From Methylophilus medardensis (lineage in GTDB: Bacteria; Pseudomonadota; Gammaproteobacteria; Burkholderiales; Methylophilaceae), in the NCBI RefSeq assembly GCF_006363915.1, contig NZ_CP040946.1: a stretch of 64,000 bases of DNA; one strand, 5' to 3'. Below the pieces are notes generated by a model. The model ran no database searches, was not told the DNA's origin, and worked only from the letters and a program-made list of their open reading frames with translations. Shown one piece after another: positions 1-9,083 of the stretch. The first letter of the stretch is position 1. Each line of letters opens with the position of its first letter. Position numbers and translations under genes: made by a program.

Positions 1-753
1 ATCGCCAGCAACCTCAGCGTCATGCGTTCTGGTTTGTGGGGTGGCTTGTTAGAGGCATTAGATTACAACCTCAAGCGTCAACAGACACGTGCGATGTTAT
101 TTGAAGTTGGTGCGCGTTATGCCAAAGGCACCGAAGGCTTTGTAGAGACCTTGACCTTATCTGGTTTGGTTTATGGCAGTGTGCAACCGGAGCAATGGGC
201 AACAGCAGCACGTGCATTTGATTTCTATGACGCCAAAGCTTATGTAGAGGCCTTGTTTGCACAGCCGGTGCGCTTTGTCGTTGAGCATCATCCCGCATTG
301 CACCCAGGTCAGTCCGCTCGCGTGTATGTGGGCGATCAAGCGGTTGGTTGGCTAGGTAAACTGCATCCGCAATGGCAGCAACAATACGCATTAACGCATG
401 CGTGCTACCTGTTTGAACTGGATGCACAAGCTGCCCTTGCGACACAAGTGCCAAGCTACACTGAGGTCAGCAAGTTCTTACCTGTGCGTCGCGATTTGGC
501 CATGGTCGTCGATCAAGATGTCTCGGCGCAGGTCATGATAGATGCCGTGATTGCGGAGCAAATTCCGCAGTTACAAACGGTTAAATTGTTCGATGTTTAT
601 CATGGTAAAGGTGTGCCCGAAAACAAAAAAAGCCTTGCATTTCTTGTACTTATGCAAGATACTTGCAAGACAATGGTCGATGAGGAAGTGGATGCCATCG
701 TGTCACAAATCCTCAACAACTGGTCATCCAAATTTGCTGCATCACTCAGATAG
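1..753 (+). CDS. pheT: Phenylalanine--tRNA ligase beta subunit, C-terminal part
   Basis: This is the 3' end of pheT; the reading frame is open from base 1, so the gene starts outside the window. PheT pairs with PheS in the cytoplasm to charge tRNA-Phe. The visible 250 residues hold the end of the catalytic-like core (MRSGLWGGLLEALDYN near base 22) and a C-terminal FDX-ACB anticodon-binding domain beginning near base 460 (FLPVRRDLAMVVD, then KLFDVYHGKGVPENKKSLAF), which is characteristic of PheT. ihfA follows 90 bp downstream, the usual pheS-pheT-ihfA order in proteobacteria. The product ends with TAG at 751-753. The identification is firm; only the N-terminal part is missing. Confidence 0.96.
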   Translation: MASNLSVMRSGLWGGLLEALDYNLKRQQTRAMLFEVGARYAKGTEGFVETLTLSGLVYGSVQPEQWATAARAFDFYDAKAYVEALFAQPVRFVVEHHPALHPGQSARVYVGDQAVGWLGKLHPQWQQQYALTHACYLFELDAQAALATQVPSYTEVSKFLPVRRDLAMVVDQDVSAQVMIDAVIAEQIPQLQTVKLFDVYHGKGVPENKKSLAFLVLMQDTCKTMVDEEVDAIVSQILNNWSSKFAASLR

Positions 754-843
754 TCTTTGTCATAATCGTCGGAAAATACAAAGATTGCAGTTGATAGAAC
801 ATAAACTTCATCTCGCATAATAAGAAGATTCAGGGGATCATTC

Positions 844-1158
844 ATGACACTCACAAAAGCTGACTTGGCTGACTTGTTGTTTGAACAAGTCGGGCTGAAT
901 AAGCGCGAAGCCAAGGATATGGTTGAAGCGTTTTTTGAAGAGGTGCGCAATGCGCTTGAACAAGGCGACAGCGTCAAACTCTCCGGTTTTGGTAATTTTG
1001 AACTGCGCACAAAATCTGAGCGCCCTGGCCGTAACCCAAAAACTGGCGAAGAAATTCCTATTTCTGCACGTCGGGTGGTGACATTTCATGCCAGCCAAAA
1101 ATTAAAATTACGCGTAGAAGAACACTACGCTGAGCAACCGTTTCAGGCACAAGCTTAA
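844..1158 (+). CDS. ihfA: Integration host factor subunit alpha
   Basis: IHF alpha is a nucleoid-associated DNA-bending protein of 104 residues that works as a heterodimer with IHF beta in recombination, replication and sigma-54 transcription. The sequence shows the HU/IHF fold: a helical N-terminus (MTLTKADLADLLFEQVGLNK), the beta-arm region GFGNFELRTKSERPGRNPKT and the proline-containing arm GEEIPISARRVVTFHAS. An AGGGG ribosome binding site lies 7 nt upstream of ATG. It follows pheT and precedes a MerR-type gene, as in many proteobacteria. A weak promoter (TTGATA at 791, CATAAT at 816, 19-bp spacer) may give it independent expression. Two perfect matches to the IHF consensus occur elsewhere in the window, near 39.1 and 42.0 kb. 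Confidence 0.96.
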   Translation: MTLTKADLADLLFEQVGLNKREAKDMVEAFFEEVRNALEQGDSVKLSGFGNFELRTKSERPGRNPKTGEEIPISARRVVTFHASQKLKLRVEEHYAEQPFQAQA

Positions 1159-1171
1159 CTAAACATTTCTT

Positions 1172-1603
1172 ATGGTAGAAACGCAAAAAGTCACACTGCC
1201 GCCTATTCCAGCCAAACGTTATTTCACGATTGGTGAAGTTAGCGAGTTGTGCGGGGTAAAGCCGCATGTTTTGCGTTATTGGGAGCAAGAGTTTACCCAA
1301 CTCAAACCGGTAAAACGCCGTGGTAATCGTCGTTACTACCAGCATCACGAAGTCCTTCTCATCCGTAAAATTCGCGAGCTGCTTTATGAGCAAGGGTTTA
1401 CCATCAGCGGTGCGCGCAATCGATTAGAGGGTGTGGATGAAAAAGCTGACAAATCCCGCGCCGCCACTGAAGTATCTAATGTTACAGCCGCTAACAACAG
1501 CCAGGCGCTATTAGCAGATGTTTCTGCCCTACCGGTGGTCGATGTCGCTGCACTCAGACTACAAATTCAACAGATACTCCAATTGTTAAAAGCGCCTGTT
1601 TAA
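1172..1603 (+). CDS. MerR-family transcriptional regulator
   Basis: This is a 143-residue DNA-binding protein. Residues about 12-80 form a MerR winged helix (YFTIGEVSELCGVKPHVLRY, then WEQEFTQLKPVKRRGNRRYY), closest in style to the MlrA/CarA-like MerR proteins that commonly follow ihfA. The second half is a short hydrophobic segment (VDVAALRLQIQQILQLL) that probably forms the dimerisation helix. No metal-binding cysteine cluster is present; the single Cys (ELCGV) lies in the winged helix, so metal sensing is unlikely. It starts 13 bp after ihfA stops, so the two are probably cotranscribed, and a strong hairpin terminator follows. The effector is unknown. Confidence 0.9.
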   Translation: MVETQKVTLPPIPAKRYFTIGEVSELCGVKPHVLRYWEQEFTQLKPVKRRGNRRYYQHHEVLLIRKIRELLYEQGFTISGARNRLEGVDEKADKSRAATEVSNVTAANNSQALLADVSALPVVDVAALRLQIQQILQLLKAPV

Positions 1604-1621
1604 ACACGGCTACGCATACAT

Positions 1622-1661
1622 AAAACCGCATATTCTGCTTAGCGAATATGCGGTTTTGTTT
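1622..1661 (+). terminator. Rho-independent terminator after the MerR gene
   Basis: A perfect 14-bp stem (1622-1635 AAAACCGCATATTC with 1644-1657) closes an 8-nt loop and is followed by GTTTTA. It ends the ihfA-merR transcript. Confidence 0.85.
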
Positions 1662-1667
1662 TATAAT
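1662..1667 (+). promoter_or_regulatory. Candidate -10 box for tRNA-Pro
   Basis: A perfect TATAAT lies directly after the terminator and 41 bp before the mature tRNA. The hexamer at the expected -35 position (TTAGCG at 1639-1644, 17-bp spacer) is poor, so this is a probable but unproven tRNA promoter. Confidence 0.5.
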
Positions 1668-1679
1668 GCACCCTTCTTT

Positions 1680-1699
1680 TCGAACAGGTTCCTGTTCGA
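1680..1699. repeat. 20-bp perfect palindrome in the tRNA-Pro leader
   Basis: TCGAACAGG and CCTGTTCGA form 9-bp perfect arms around a TT centre, 9 bp before the tRNA 5' end and just downstream of the presumed start point. It could be an operator or a hairpin in the tRNA precursor leader. Confidence 0.6.
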
Positions 1700-1707
1700 T
1701 TCTGATG

Positions 1708-1785
<78 letters not shown>

Positions 1786-1892
1786 ACAAAATCACTGATC
1801 TGTTTTGCTGAATCTAGCGATTAACCGAGCGCTGAACCAATCCAATCCATTGAAATGGGTCTCCGGTTGCTAAGCCTGTAAGATAGCCAATT

Positions 1893-1913
1893 AGCGGTAA
1901 AGGGCTTACCGCT
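1893..1913 (-). terminator. Weak hairpin downstream of the GGDEF/EAL gene
   Basis: AGCGGTAA and TTACCGCT form an 8-bp stem with a 5-nt loop, 9 bp beyond the stop codon of the minus-strand gene. There is no good U tract, so terminator function is only suggested by position. Confidence 0.4.
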
Positions 1914-1921
1914 CGGTGTCA

Positions 1922-4024
1922 TTAAATGGTCAGATCAGGTGCAATCGCAGCAGCGAGTTGTTGTTGGTTACCAATGGTGCCAATGTGGCGCGCCAACGCT
2001 TCGTTGAGTGGCATAGGGCGGTTGAGGTAAAAGCCTTGTGCGAAGGCGACACCCATTTCTTTCAAGCAGTCTAGAGTGGCTTCATCTTCGACGTATTCCG
2101 CGATGGTTTTAATTTCCATGGATTCTGCAACGCTTTGTATGGCTTTGGCCATCGCCAGGTCAACTTTGTTGCTGGTGATGTCTTTAACGTAAGCGCCATC
2201 CATTTTGAGAAAGTTCACAGGTAGGTGCTTGAGGTAACTGAATGAGGACATGCCACTGCCAAAGTCATCCAGCATGAAACGTGTTCCCATTTTTTGTAAT
2301 TCTTTAATGAGTTTAATGGTATTGTCGATGTTAATAATCGCTGAGGTTTCTGTCACCTCGAAGCAAACATGGCTCGGTAAAATGTCATAGGTTTCGAAAC
2401 ATTTTTGAATGTAAGGCAGTAGCTGGGCGTCGCCCAAGGACATGCCAGACAAATTAATACTGACAATGAAAGGGCTGACGCTGGATTGCATTTTAAACAG
2501 CGGCTGCAGGGCCATAAATGCATGCTGAATGACCCAGCGATCAATTTTTGTCATCAGGTGATAACGTTCGGCGGATGGTAAAAATTCGGCAGGGGCAATG
2601 AGGCCGCCATGTTCATCTCGTTTGCGGATGAGGATTTCGTAAAATGGCGGTAGTTCTTTGTGTTGCAACGGAAAGATGCCCTGACAAAAGAGCACAAAAT
2701 CGTTGTGTTCTATGGCCTCGTTGATTCGTAACACCCACTCCATTTCTACATGACGTTTAAGTAAAACATCATCCTCAGGATGGAATAGATGGATCTGGTT
2801 ACGTCCATTGTCTTTGGCTACATAACATGCTGCGTCAGCATGGCGGGTGATTTCACCCACATCTTTAAGGGCGCTCGTGATTTCGACAATGCCAATGCTG
2901 ATGCCGGTTTGAAAAAGCCTTCCCTCGTGCATGAAGCGAAATGTTTCGACCATTTGCCGTAACTGTGCGGCAATCTCAATGGCTTTTTCCACTTGGCAAT
3001 AGCTGAGTAGCAGGCCGAACTCGTCGCCGCCCAGTCTGGCAAAGGTATCTTCTGCACGAATGCGTTGGCTTAGGATCATGCTGATCTGGCGCAGCATTTC
3101 GTCACCAGCCAAATGGCCACAGGTATCGTTAATGACGCGGAACTGGTCTAAATCCATGTAGCAAAAAACGTGATTGGCTTGATGCTGTTTGACATCTTGC
3201 AAGGCTTGTTGCAATCTTCTTTCTAGCTCCTGACGGTTGACTAAGCCGGTTAAAGCATCGTGTCTAGCCTGATAACGGAGTTGAGCTTGGGCGTCTTGGA
3301 TGCGGTGACGCATGTCAGCTTCGACATGCTGCATGTCTTTTGATATCTGATTGATGGTGCTCTGCAACGAGAGGATTTCTGGCAAGGTATTTTTGCCATC
3401 AGTGACATGCTGGCTGCCGATGACAAAACGCTTGAGTGCAGCAGTCATATCCCTAAGTGGCTGACTGATCGAACGGCTCACCCAGCTCACCAAAATTGAA
3501 CATAGCATGAGTGCTAGTGTGATGTAGCCAACATTTTTGATAAAAGCCTCGCGATGATCTTCGATCATTGATGCTTTATCAATGGCGACAAATACATATC
3601 CGAGAAGCTGGTGTTGCGTGGCGGTTGAAAACACTTTTACCATGGTGATGTCATGCGTGCTTTGTTGCATTACCATGGTGTCCTGTTTTGGTAGGGCCTC
3701 TTTAACGCTGAACGAAGTCCCAAGGTTGGCAAGCGGATGATGATCGGCATCGGTAATGATCAACGACAGATAGGGTTCTCGACTCAGCTGGCTGGCTTTC
3801 AATAAACGCTTTATATAATCCTGACCCTGTAATTCTGTCTGGTTGTGGATCACTGCTGAGAGAAACTTTGCAGTGGTCATGGCATGTTGGCTGAGTTTTT
3901 CTTCTTCGTTTTGTAGTTGTTCTTTAAAGTCGAACAGCAGTATCAGGCAAGATAAAACGAAAATGGGCCCGATGACGTAAAGGAGTAGTCTGGATTGAAT
4001 ACTTAGATTTTTGAAAAAATGCAT
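1922..4024 (-). CDS. Membrane GGDEF-EAL bifunctional c-di-GMP protein
   Basis: A membrane sensor of about 700 residues with both cyclase and phosphodiesterase domains for c-di-GMP. After a short cytoplasmic start there is one TM helix (LLLYVIGPIFVLSCLILLF), a periplasmic sensing region of about 130 residues, a second TM (ITLALMLCSILVSWV), a HAMP-like linker, a GGDEF domain (RLGGDEFGLLLS, about residue 330) and an EAL domain (YEILIRKRDEHGG, then VTETSAI, DDFGSGMSSF and AEYVEDE). The GGDEF signature is intact. The EAL motif reads EILIR, with the glutamate kept, so phosphodiesterase activity is plausible. The ATG at 4024 is preferred because the protein then starts just before the TM; a TTG at 4069 would add 15 residues. 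Neither has a clear ribosome binding site. Confidence 0.9.
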   Translation of the reverse strand: MHFFKNLSIQSRLLLYVIGPIFVLSCLILLFDFKEQLQNEEEKLSQHAMTTAKFLSAVIHNQTELQGQDYIKRLLKASQLSREPYLSLIITDADHHPLANLGTSFSVKEALPKQDTMVMQQSTHDITMVKVFSTATQHQLLGYVFVAIDKASMIEDHREAFIKNVGYITLALMLCSILVSWVSRSISQPLRDMTAALKRFVIGSQHVTDGKNTLPEILSLQSTINQISKDMQHVEADMRHRIQDAQAQLRYQARHDALTGLVNRQELERRLQQALQDVKQHQANHVFCYMDLDQFRVINDTCGHLAGDEMLRQISMILSQRIRAEDTFARLGGDEFGLLLSYCQVEKAIEIAAQLRQMVETFRFMHEGRLFQTGISIGIVEITSALKDVGEITRHADAACYVAKDNGRNQIHLFHPEDDVLLKRHVEMEWVLRINEAIEHNDFVLFCQGIFPLQHKELPPFYEILIRKRDEHGGLIAPAEFLPSAERYHLMTKIDRWVIQHAFMALQPLFKMQSSVSPFIVSINLSGMSLGDAQLLPYIQKCFETYDILPSHVCFEVTETSAIINIDNTIKLIKELQKMGTRFMLDDFGSGMSSFSYLKHLPVNFLKMDGAYVKDITSNKVDLAMAKAIQSVAESMEIKTIAEYVEDEATLDCLKEMGVAFAQGFYLNRPMPLNEALARHIGTIGNQQQLAAAIAPDLTI

Positions 4025-4229
4025 GGATGCTAAGGTGTTTCTTAAAAATAAATCAGCACACTGGTACAAGGGCAGTGAGAAATGGCCGTAGGTTGCGATT
4101 CATGACATCCCCCCAGATTTCGTGTATAAGTCGCTGTGATTATAGCAGTAAGCATTTTGCAGACTGGTCGTTTAAATGCGGCGACTTGTTAATTTTTTTT
4201 AGCATTGAAACTAGTGTATTTCTTTTTTC

Positions 4230-5216
4230 ATGATACCGCAAATTTATATCACAGATTACCTGTCCACTGCGGCTGCACAGCCTGTAGAGATGATACAAGC
4301 GCTGGTGGCACGATGCCCATTGCTGTTAAATGCAGAATGGACATTGGGTGCTTTGCCGCCGATGAAAGCCTTGTTTGCGCAATGCGTTGAGGAGGATCTC
4401 AATCAAGCGGTATCGCCGGTCACGGCGATATTAAAAGCAGCGCAAGTCGGGCCAGCGCTGGACGCTGCGTTTTGTTTATTGCCAGTGCACCTGGGCATGC
4501 GGCGGGATACCTTTAGTTTGCAGGCGGTGGTGCCATTATCTGCGCATGTCTATGCTGCCCTCACAGAGCGACTGTCAGCGCACTTTGCCGATGTCTTCGT
4601 TATTCATCCCGATGCGGCGCATCGCTATTGGTGGATTACGCCATTAAAGCCGGTTGATGCGCTGTGCCAGTGGCCGCAGGATTGTCTATATCAGCAGGCG
4701 TTTCAATGGCAACCGCAAGGGCCCGATGCGGCGTTGGTGCGTCAGTGGACCAACGAAATGCAGATGTTATTGCATCAGTTGGCTGGTGCGTCCGCGATGG
4801 AAGACTGGCCACAGACATTGAACAGCCTCTGGTTTGCCAGTGTAGGAGAGATGCCGCGTTGGCGCCAGTCTTTGCCAACCCTGGCAGGGCAGGGGCATGT
4901 GTTAGATGGCCTAAAGGCCAGTCAACTGCCTGGCATTCAGCCGTTATCGCTAGCGGCGCTATTGGCGCACACGCATCCTCGGGGTGTAGTTTGGGTGGCA
5001 GATGATTGGCAAACCCTTGAATGGAAAGCGCTGTCTAGTGCCTTAGAGACGGGGCAAGTGTCTGCATTGACGCTGGTGTTGCCGTTTGCTGAACGGAGTG
5101 TTGCGGTCCATTATAAAAAACAACCGCGGTGGCAATTTTGGCGCAAAACGCCTAGTTTAGACATCTTATTGCAACAACTTGAAACCAAGCTCACTGCGAC
5201 GCAATCAAGCGTGTAG
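4230..5216 (+). CDS. RpfE-like conserved protein next to recJ
   Basis: A 328-residue, probably cytoplasmic protein with no signal peptide or TM helix. It resembles the RpfE/COG4255 family, sometimes annotated as a phosphoglycerate-mutase-related regulatory protein. The Trp-rich segments (HRYWWITPL, DWPQTLNSLWFASVGEMPRW) are typical of that group. The gene lies 13 bp before recJ; rpfE is also a recJ neighbour in the Xanthomonas rpf cluster, which supports the family call. The biochemical function is not known, so the rpf name should not be read as a role in quorum signalling. The ATG at 4230 lacks a clear ribosome binding site. Confidence 0.6.
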   Translation: MIPQIYITDYLSTAAAQPVEMIQALVARCPLLLNAEWTLGALPPMKALFAQCVEEDLNQAVSPVTAILKAAQVGPALDAAFCLLPVHLGMRRDTFSLQAVVPLSAHVYAALTERLSAHFADVFVIHPDAAHRYWWITPLKPVDALCQWPQDCLYQQAFQWQPQGPDAALVRQWTNEMQMLLHQLAGASAMEDWPQTLNSLWFASVGEMPRWRQSLPTLAGQGHVLDGLKASQLPGIQPLSLAALLAHTHPRGVVWVADDWQTLEWKALSSALETGQVSALTLVLPFAERSVAVHYKKQPRWQFWRKTPSLDILLQQLETKLTATQSSV

Positions 5217-5229
5217 ATGCGATAATCAG

Positions 5230-6915
5230 ATGAAAATTCAGCAGCGCACTTATACAGAAACGGTTTTTCAGGATTTGCAGACGCAAGGTCTTTCGCCATT
5301 ACTTGCGCGCTTGCTCGCCGCTAGAGCGGTCACCGCCGAGGACTGGCCCTTACAAGAGATGCCAGACCTACTCAAGCCTGAGGCATTAACGGGTGCGACG
5401 GAGATGGCAAAACGGCTGGCCGAGGCGATTGCACAAAAAAAACGCATTCTCATCATTGGCGATTATGACGCGGATGGTGCGACCGCCACCACTGTTGCCA
5501 TGCGTGGCTTGCGCATGATGGGTGCTGAGGTGGATTTTTTGGTGCCAAACCGCTTTGAGTATGGATATGGTCTAACGCCCGAAATTGTCGCTTTGGCGGC
5601 GCAACAACGCCCCGATGTCATCCTCACCGTGGATAACGGGATTGCCAGTTTAGATGGCGTCGCCGCTGCCAAAGCGCTCGGTTTGCAGGTGCTGATTACC
5701 GATCACCACTTACCAGCCGAGCAGACACCGATCGCCGATTGCATCGTTAATCCCAATCAGCGTGGGTGCGCGTTTCCGAGTAAGCATCTGGCCGGAGTGG
5801 GGGTGATGTTTTATGTGCTGATTGCGTTGCGTGCTGAACTCAAACAATATGGGACGTTGACAGCGCAGGCGGTACATTTAGGTAGTTTGCTTGATCTAGT
5901 CGCACTAGGCACCGTGGCTGATTTGGTCAAGCTGGATACCAATAACCGTATTTTGGTGAGGCAAGGTCTTAAGCGTATCCGCCAAGGTCAGGCGTGCCCA
6001 GGTATTTTGGCTATTTTGAAACTGGCGGGGCGTGATCCCTCGCAGGTCAATGCGCAAGATTTGGGTTTTTATGTTGGCCCGCGCTTGAATGCGGCTGGCA
6101 GACTCGATGATATGACCATTGGGATTCGTTGCTTGCTGGCAGAGACGCCGCAGGAGGCGATGCAATACGCGCAGCAATTACAGGCACTAAATGCAGAGCG
6201 CAAGCAAATTGAAGCCGAGATGCAATGGGATGCCATGGCGGATCTCACACAGGATTTTCGGCAGACCCAGTACACCATCAGCGTGTTTCAGCCAGACTGG
6301 CATCAAGGGGTGATCGGTATTTTAGCTTCTCGTATTAAAGAGCGCTTCCATCGCCCCGTGATTGCATTTGCTGACGCAGGGGATGGCTTAATTAAAGGTT
6401 CAGGCCGCTCAATTGCAGGCTTGCACTTGCGCGATGCGCTGGATGTGGTCACCAAGCAGCAACCCGATTTGATTCTCAAGTTTGGTGGACACGCGATGGC
6501 GGCTGGACTCAGTATTCGTGCCGAAGACTTCGGGCGCTTTCAGCAGACATTTGAGCAGGTAGTACAGCGTTTAATGGATGCCGACATGCTGTATGAGGTG
6601 CTAGAAACCGATGGCGCGCTGGCGGTGCAGGAGATGACGCTGCAGACGGCTGAAGCTCTGAGTCAACAGGTGTGGGGGCAGGGGTTTCCGCAACCCGTGT
6701 TTTATGATCGTTTTCAGGTGCTTCAGCAAAAAGTCTTAGGTGAAAAACACTTGAAATTGCGCTTGCAAAAACAACAGCAGCAATTTGATGCGATTTATTT
6801 TCAGCATGCAGAATTCTTGCCTGAGGCCGTGGATATTGCTTATGCCTTGCAGGTGAATGAGTTTAACGGCGCACGCAATTTGCAGTTGCAGGTGGTGCAT
6901 GCCGTGACCAGTTAG
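5230..6915 (+). CDS. recJ: Single-stranded-DNA-specific exonuclease RecJ
   Basis: RecJ is a 5'-3' single-strand DNA exonuclease that acts in recombination and mismatch repair. The 561-residue sequence has the DHH phosphoesterase motifs in order: GDYDADGATAT (about residue 77), VDNGIAS, TDHHLP (about 158), and a DHHA1 domain with LKFGGHAMAAGLSI (about 417). These acidic and histidine residues bind the two metal ions. The length matches the family. The start chosen is ATG at 5230 (MKIQQRTY); a longer frame exists upstream but would overlap the preceding gene. It is probably cotranscribed with the RpfE-like gene. Confidence 0.97.
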   Translation: MKIQQRTYTETVFQDLQTQGLSPLLARLLAARAVTAEDWPLQEMPDLLKPEALTGATEMAKRLAEAIAQKKRILIIGDYDADGATATTVAMRGLRMMGAEVDFLVPNRFEYGYGLTPEIVALAAQQRPDVILTVDNGIASLDGVAAAKALGLQVLITDHHLPAEQTPIADCIVNPNQRGCAFPSKHLAGVGVMFYVLIALRAELKQYGTLTAQAVHLGSLLDLVALGTVADLVKLDTNNRILVRQGLKRIRQGQACPGILAILKLAGRDPSQVNAQDLGFYVGPRLNAAGRLDDMTIGIRCLLAETPQEAMQYAQQLQALNAERKQIEAEMQWDAMADLTQDFRQTQYTISVFQPDWHQGVIGILASRIKERFHRPVIAFADAGDGLIKGSGRSIAGLHLRDALDVVTKQQPDLILKFGGHAMAAGLSIRAEDFGRFQQTFEQVVQRLMDADMLYEVLETDGALAVQEMTLQTAEALSQQVWGQGFPQPVFYDRFQVLQQKVLGEKHLKLRLQKQQQQFDAIYFQHAEFLPEAVDIAYALQVNEFNGARNLQLQVVHAVTS

Positions 6916-7012
6916 AACCCTTGCGAAATTCACGATGGGTGCTAATTGTAATTAGGCTTAGAGAGTATGGCTTAAATACGGTAAAATACAGCCTTCATTC
7001 AAGAGGTTAAGC

Positions 7013-8113
7013 ATGGCTCGTCCATTTAAATCCCCTAGCGCAAACGCAGCGACGCGGCCGCCTAAAGCGCAAGCAGCCACCCCAGTAGATGCGGCTGATC
7101 CAGCTGCGCCATCGACATCACGTAGCGGCCAGCGATTACACAAATTACTGGCCCTCGCTGGATTTGGTTCGCGCCGGGACATGGAAACCCTCATTGAGAG
7201 CGGACGAATCACGATCAATGGTCAAGTTGCGCAAGTCGGCGCCGTGGTCGACGAGCATGATGTGGTGCGTCTGGATAGCCGAATTTTGCACTTGCCGTTT
7301 GAGGCAGAGCTGCCACAAGTACTGCTTTATCACAAACCTGAGGGCGAGTTGGTCAGCCAGGATGACCCAGAAGGTCGCGCAACCGTATTTGATAAATTGC
7401 CACGCATCAAACAAGGCAAGTGGATTGCGATTGGCCGCTTGGACATGAATACCAGTGGCTTATTGATTTTCACAAACTCTGGCGAGTTGGCGAACCATTT
7501 TATGCATCCTCGGTATGAGGTGGAACGTGAATATGCCGTGCGTATTTTGGGTGAACTGAGTCAGGAGCAAATGGCGCAGTTGACGCAAGGCATTGAGCTT
7601 GAAGATGGTCCGGCGAATTTTGAGAGCATTCATGCCAGTGGTGGCGAAGGCGCCAACAAGTGGTATCAAGTGGTGATTAAAGAGGGACGTAACCGTGAGG
7701 TGCGACGTCTGTTCGAGGCCTATCATTTGCCGGTCAGTCGCTTGATGCGGGTACGTTTTGGTCCGGTGGCCTTACCGCCGCGGCTCAAGCGTGGCACCAT
7801 GCTTAAACTGGAACAAAAACAGGTGGTTGCGTTGCTTGAATGGGCCGGTTTGGCCGTGCCGCGTAAACCGCTCAAACAATTAAGCCCGCATGACAGAGAT
7901 CGCGCGACGCGTGTATTCGTCCCCAAAGTGCGTAAACAGCGTCGTAGCTTGCTCGAAACCGCGAATGCACCGGCAACCCCTGAGCAACGGCCAGCCCGCC
8001 CCCCGAGCGGCAGTCGTCGTATTCGCCAGGATGCCGATATTAAACAAGCCTCGATGCAAAATGCCCGTCTCAATGCGGGCGCAAAAAAACGTGGTGAGCG
8101 CGGGCGAGGTTAA
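7013..8113 (+). CDS. rluB: 23S rRNA pseudouridine synthase, RluB type
   Basis: This 366-residue enzyme belongs to the RsuA/RluB/RluE family; RluB makes pseudouridine at position 2605 of 23S rRNA. After a low-complexity Ala/Pro-rich N-terminus of about 40 residues comes an S4 RNA-binding domain (RLHKLLALAGFGSRRDMETL) and the catalytic domain with GRLDMNTSGLLIFTN, where the Asp is the nucleophile. GRNREVRRLFEA is the other family signature. The C-terminal 90 residues are basic and probably disordered (PRKPLKQLSPHDRDR to the KKRGERGRG end), as in many RluB proteins. AGAGG lies 6 nt before ATG. A strong terminator follows. RluB rather than RsuA is inferred from length and the basic tail. Confidence 0.9.
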   Translation: MARPFKSPSANAATRPPKAQAATPVDAADPAAPSTSRSGQRLHKLLALAGFGSRRDMETLIESGRITINGQVAQVGAVVDEHDVVRLDSRILHLPFEAELPQVLLYHKPEGELVSQDDPEGRATVFDKLPRIKQGKWIAIGRLDMNTSGLLIFTNSGELANHFMHPRYEVEREYAVRILGELSQEQMAQLTQGIELEDGPANFESIHASGGEGANKWYQVVIKEGRNREVRRLFEAYHLPVSRLMRVRFGPVALPPRLKRGTMLKLEQKQVVALLEWAGLAVPRKPLKQLSPHDRDRATRVFVPKVRKQRRSLLETANAPATPEQRPARPPSGSRRIRQDADIKQASMQNARLNAGAKKRGERGRG

Positions 8114-8126
8114 ATGTTTGTCATAT

Positions 8127-8156
8127 AAAAAAGCACTTCTCAGGAAGTGCTTTTTT
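8127..8156. terminator. Bidirectional terminator between rluB and prmB
   Basis: GCACTTC and GAAGTGC form a 7-bp stem with a TCAG loop, flanked by six A on the left and six T on the right. It can therefore end both convergent transcripts. Confidence 0.9.
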
Positions 8157-8180
8157 GTGGCCAAATCGAGGGGTTCGGGC

Positions 8181-9083
8181 TTACTCTGTGTGTAAATCTG
8201 CTTCTACCAGATCTTCTTTGGTCAGCATAAACACAAGCTGATCGCCCGCACTGGTATCGAGCCAAGTAAACGGCAAGTCAGGGTAGGCCGCATGCAGTGC
8301 GTCACGATTATGACCGATCTCAACCACCAAAATACCACCGTCATTCAAGTAAGCACTCGCCTGTGTCAGCAAGGTATGCGTGTGGTCTAAGCCGGCAACA
8401 CCACTACCCAACGCGAGTTGCGGCTCTTGGCGGTACTCAGCAGGCAATTCTGCCATGCTCGGCGCATCAACGTAAGGCGGGTTGCTAATGATGACATCAT
8501 ATTTACGGCCTTTGAGCGCAGCAAACATATCCGACTGCACCGCTTGCACTTGATCTTCGAGCCCGTAGCGCTGAATGTTGATATTGCACACTTCGATGGC
8601 GTCCGGTGAAATATCCACCACGTCAATATGCGCGTTAGGGAAGGTTTCAGCCAACAACACCCCAAGGCACCCTGAGCCGGTGCAGATATCGGCTGCAGAC
8701 TCGACCATTTCTGGAAATTCTACCCAGGGCTGCAAGCCATCTTCCAATATTTCGGCAATAAATGAGCGCGGCACAATCACGCGTTCATCCACATAAAATT
8801 TGTAGCCCCGCAGCCAGGCTTCGTTTACCAGATAAGCGGTCGGCGTATGTTCGGTGACCCGTTTTTCGATCAACGTTGCGAGATGCTCACATTCTTGGGT
8901 GGTTAAACGGGCATCAAGAAAGTTATCCAGGGTGTCATGTGGTAAATGCAGCGCGCTCATGACTAACCAGACGGCTTCATCATAGCTATTATCTGTGCCA
9001 TGACCATAAAAAATATCAGAGTTTTCAAAGCGGCTGACTGCATAGCGCAGCCAGTCACGGATGGTGTGTAAATTAGCGGTCAT
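8181..9083 (-). CDS. prmB: Ribosomal protein L3 glutamine N5-methyltransferase
   Basis: PrmB methylates a glutamine of ribosomal protein L3 using S-adenosylmethionine. The 300-residue sequence has an N-terminal helical region (LRYAVSRFENSDIFYGHGTD), the SAM-binding motif ADICTGSGCLGVLLA and the glutamine-binding NPPY motif (IISNPPYVDAPSMAELPAEY). The NPPYVD version and the YGHGTDN N-terminus are typical of PrmB rather than PrmC. Its first codons overlap the end of dapE by 11 nt, so translation is probably coupled. Confidence 0.94.
   Translation of the reverse strand: MTANLHTIRDWLRYAVSRFENSDIFYGHGTDNSYDEAVWLVMSALHLPHDTLDNFLDARLTTQECEHLATLIEKRVTEHTPTAYLVNEAWLRGYKFYVDERVIVPRSFIAEILEDGLQPWVEFPEMVESAADICTGSGCLGVLLAETFPNAHIDVVDISPDAIEVCNINIQRYGLEDQVQAVQSDMFAALKGRKYDVIISNPPYVDAPSMAELPAEYRQEPQLALGSGVAGLDHTHTLLTQASAYLNDGGILVVEIGHNRDALHAAYPDLPFTWLDTSAGDQLVFMLTKEDLVEADLHTE

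Noticed and set aside
1691..1705. CCTGTTCGATTC as a T-arm of a truncated tRNA
   Set aside because: The flanking bases do not form a 5-bp T stem and no acceptor or CCA follows; it is one half of the palindrome.
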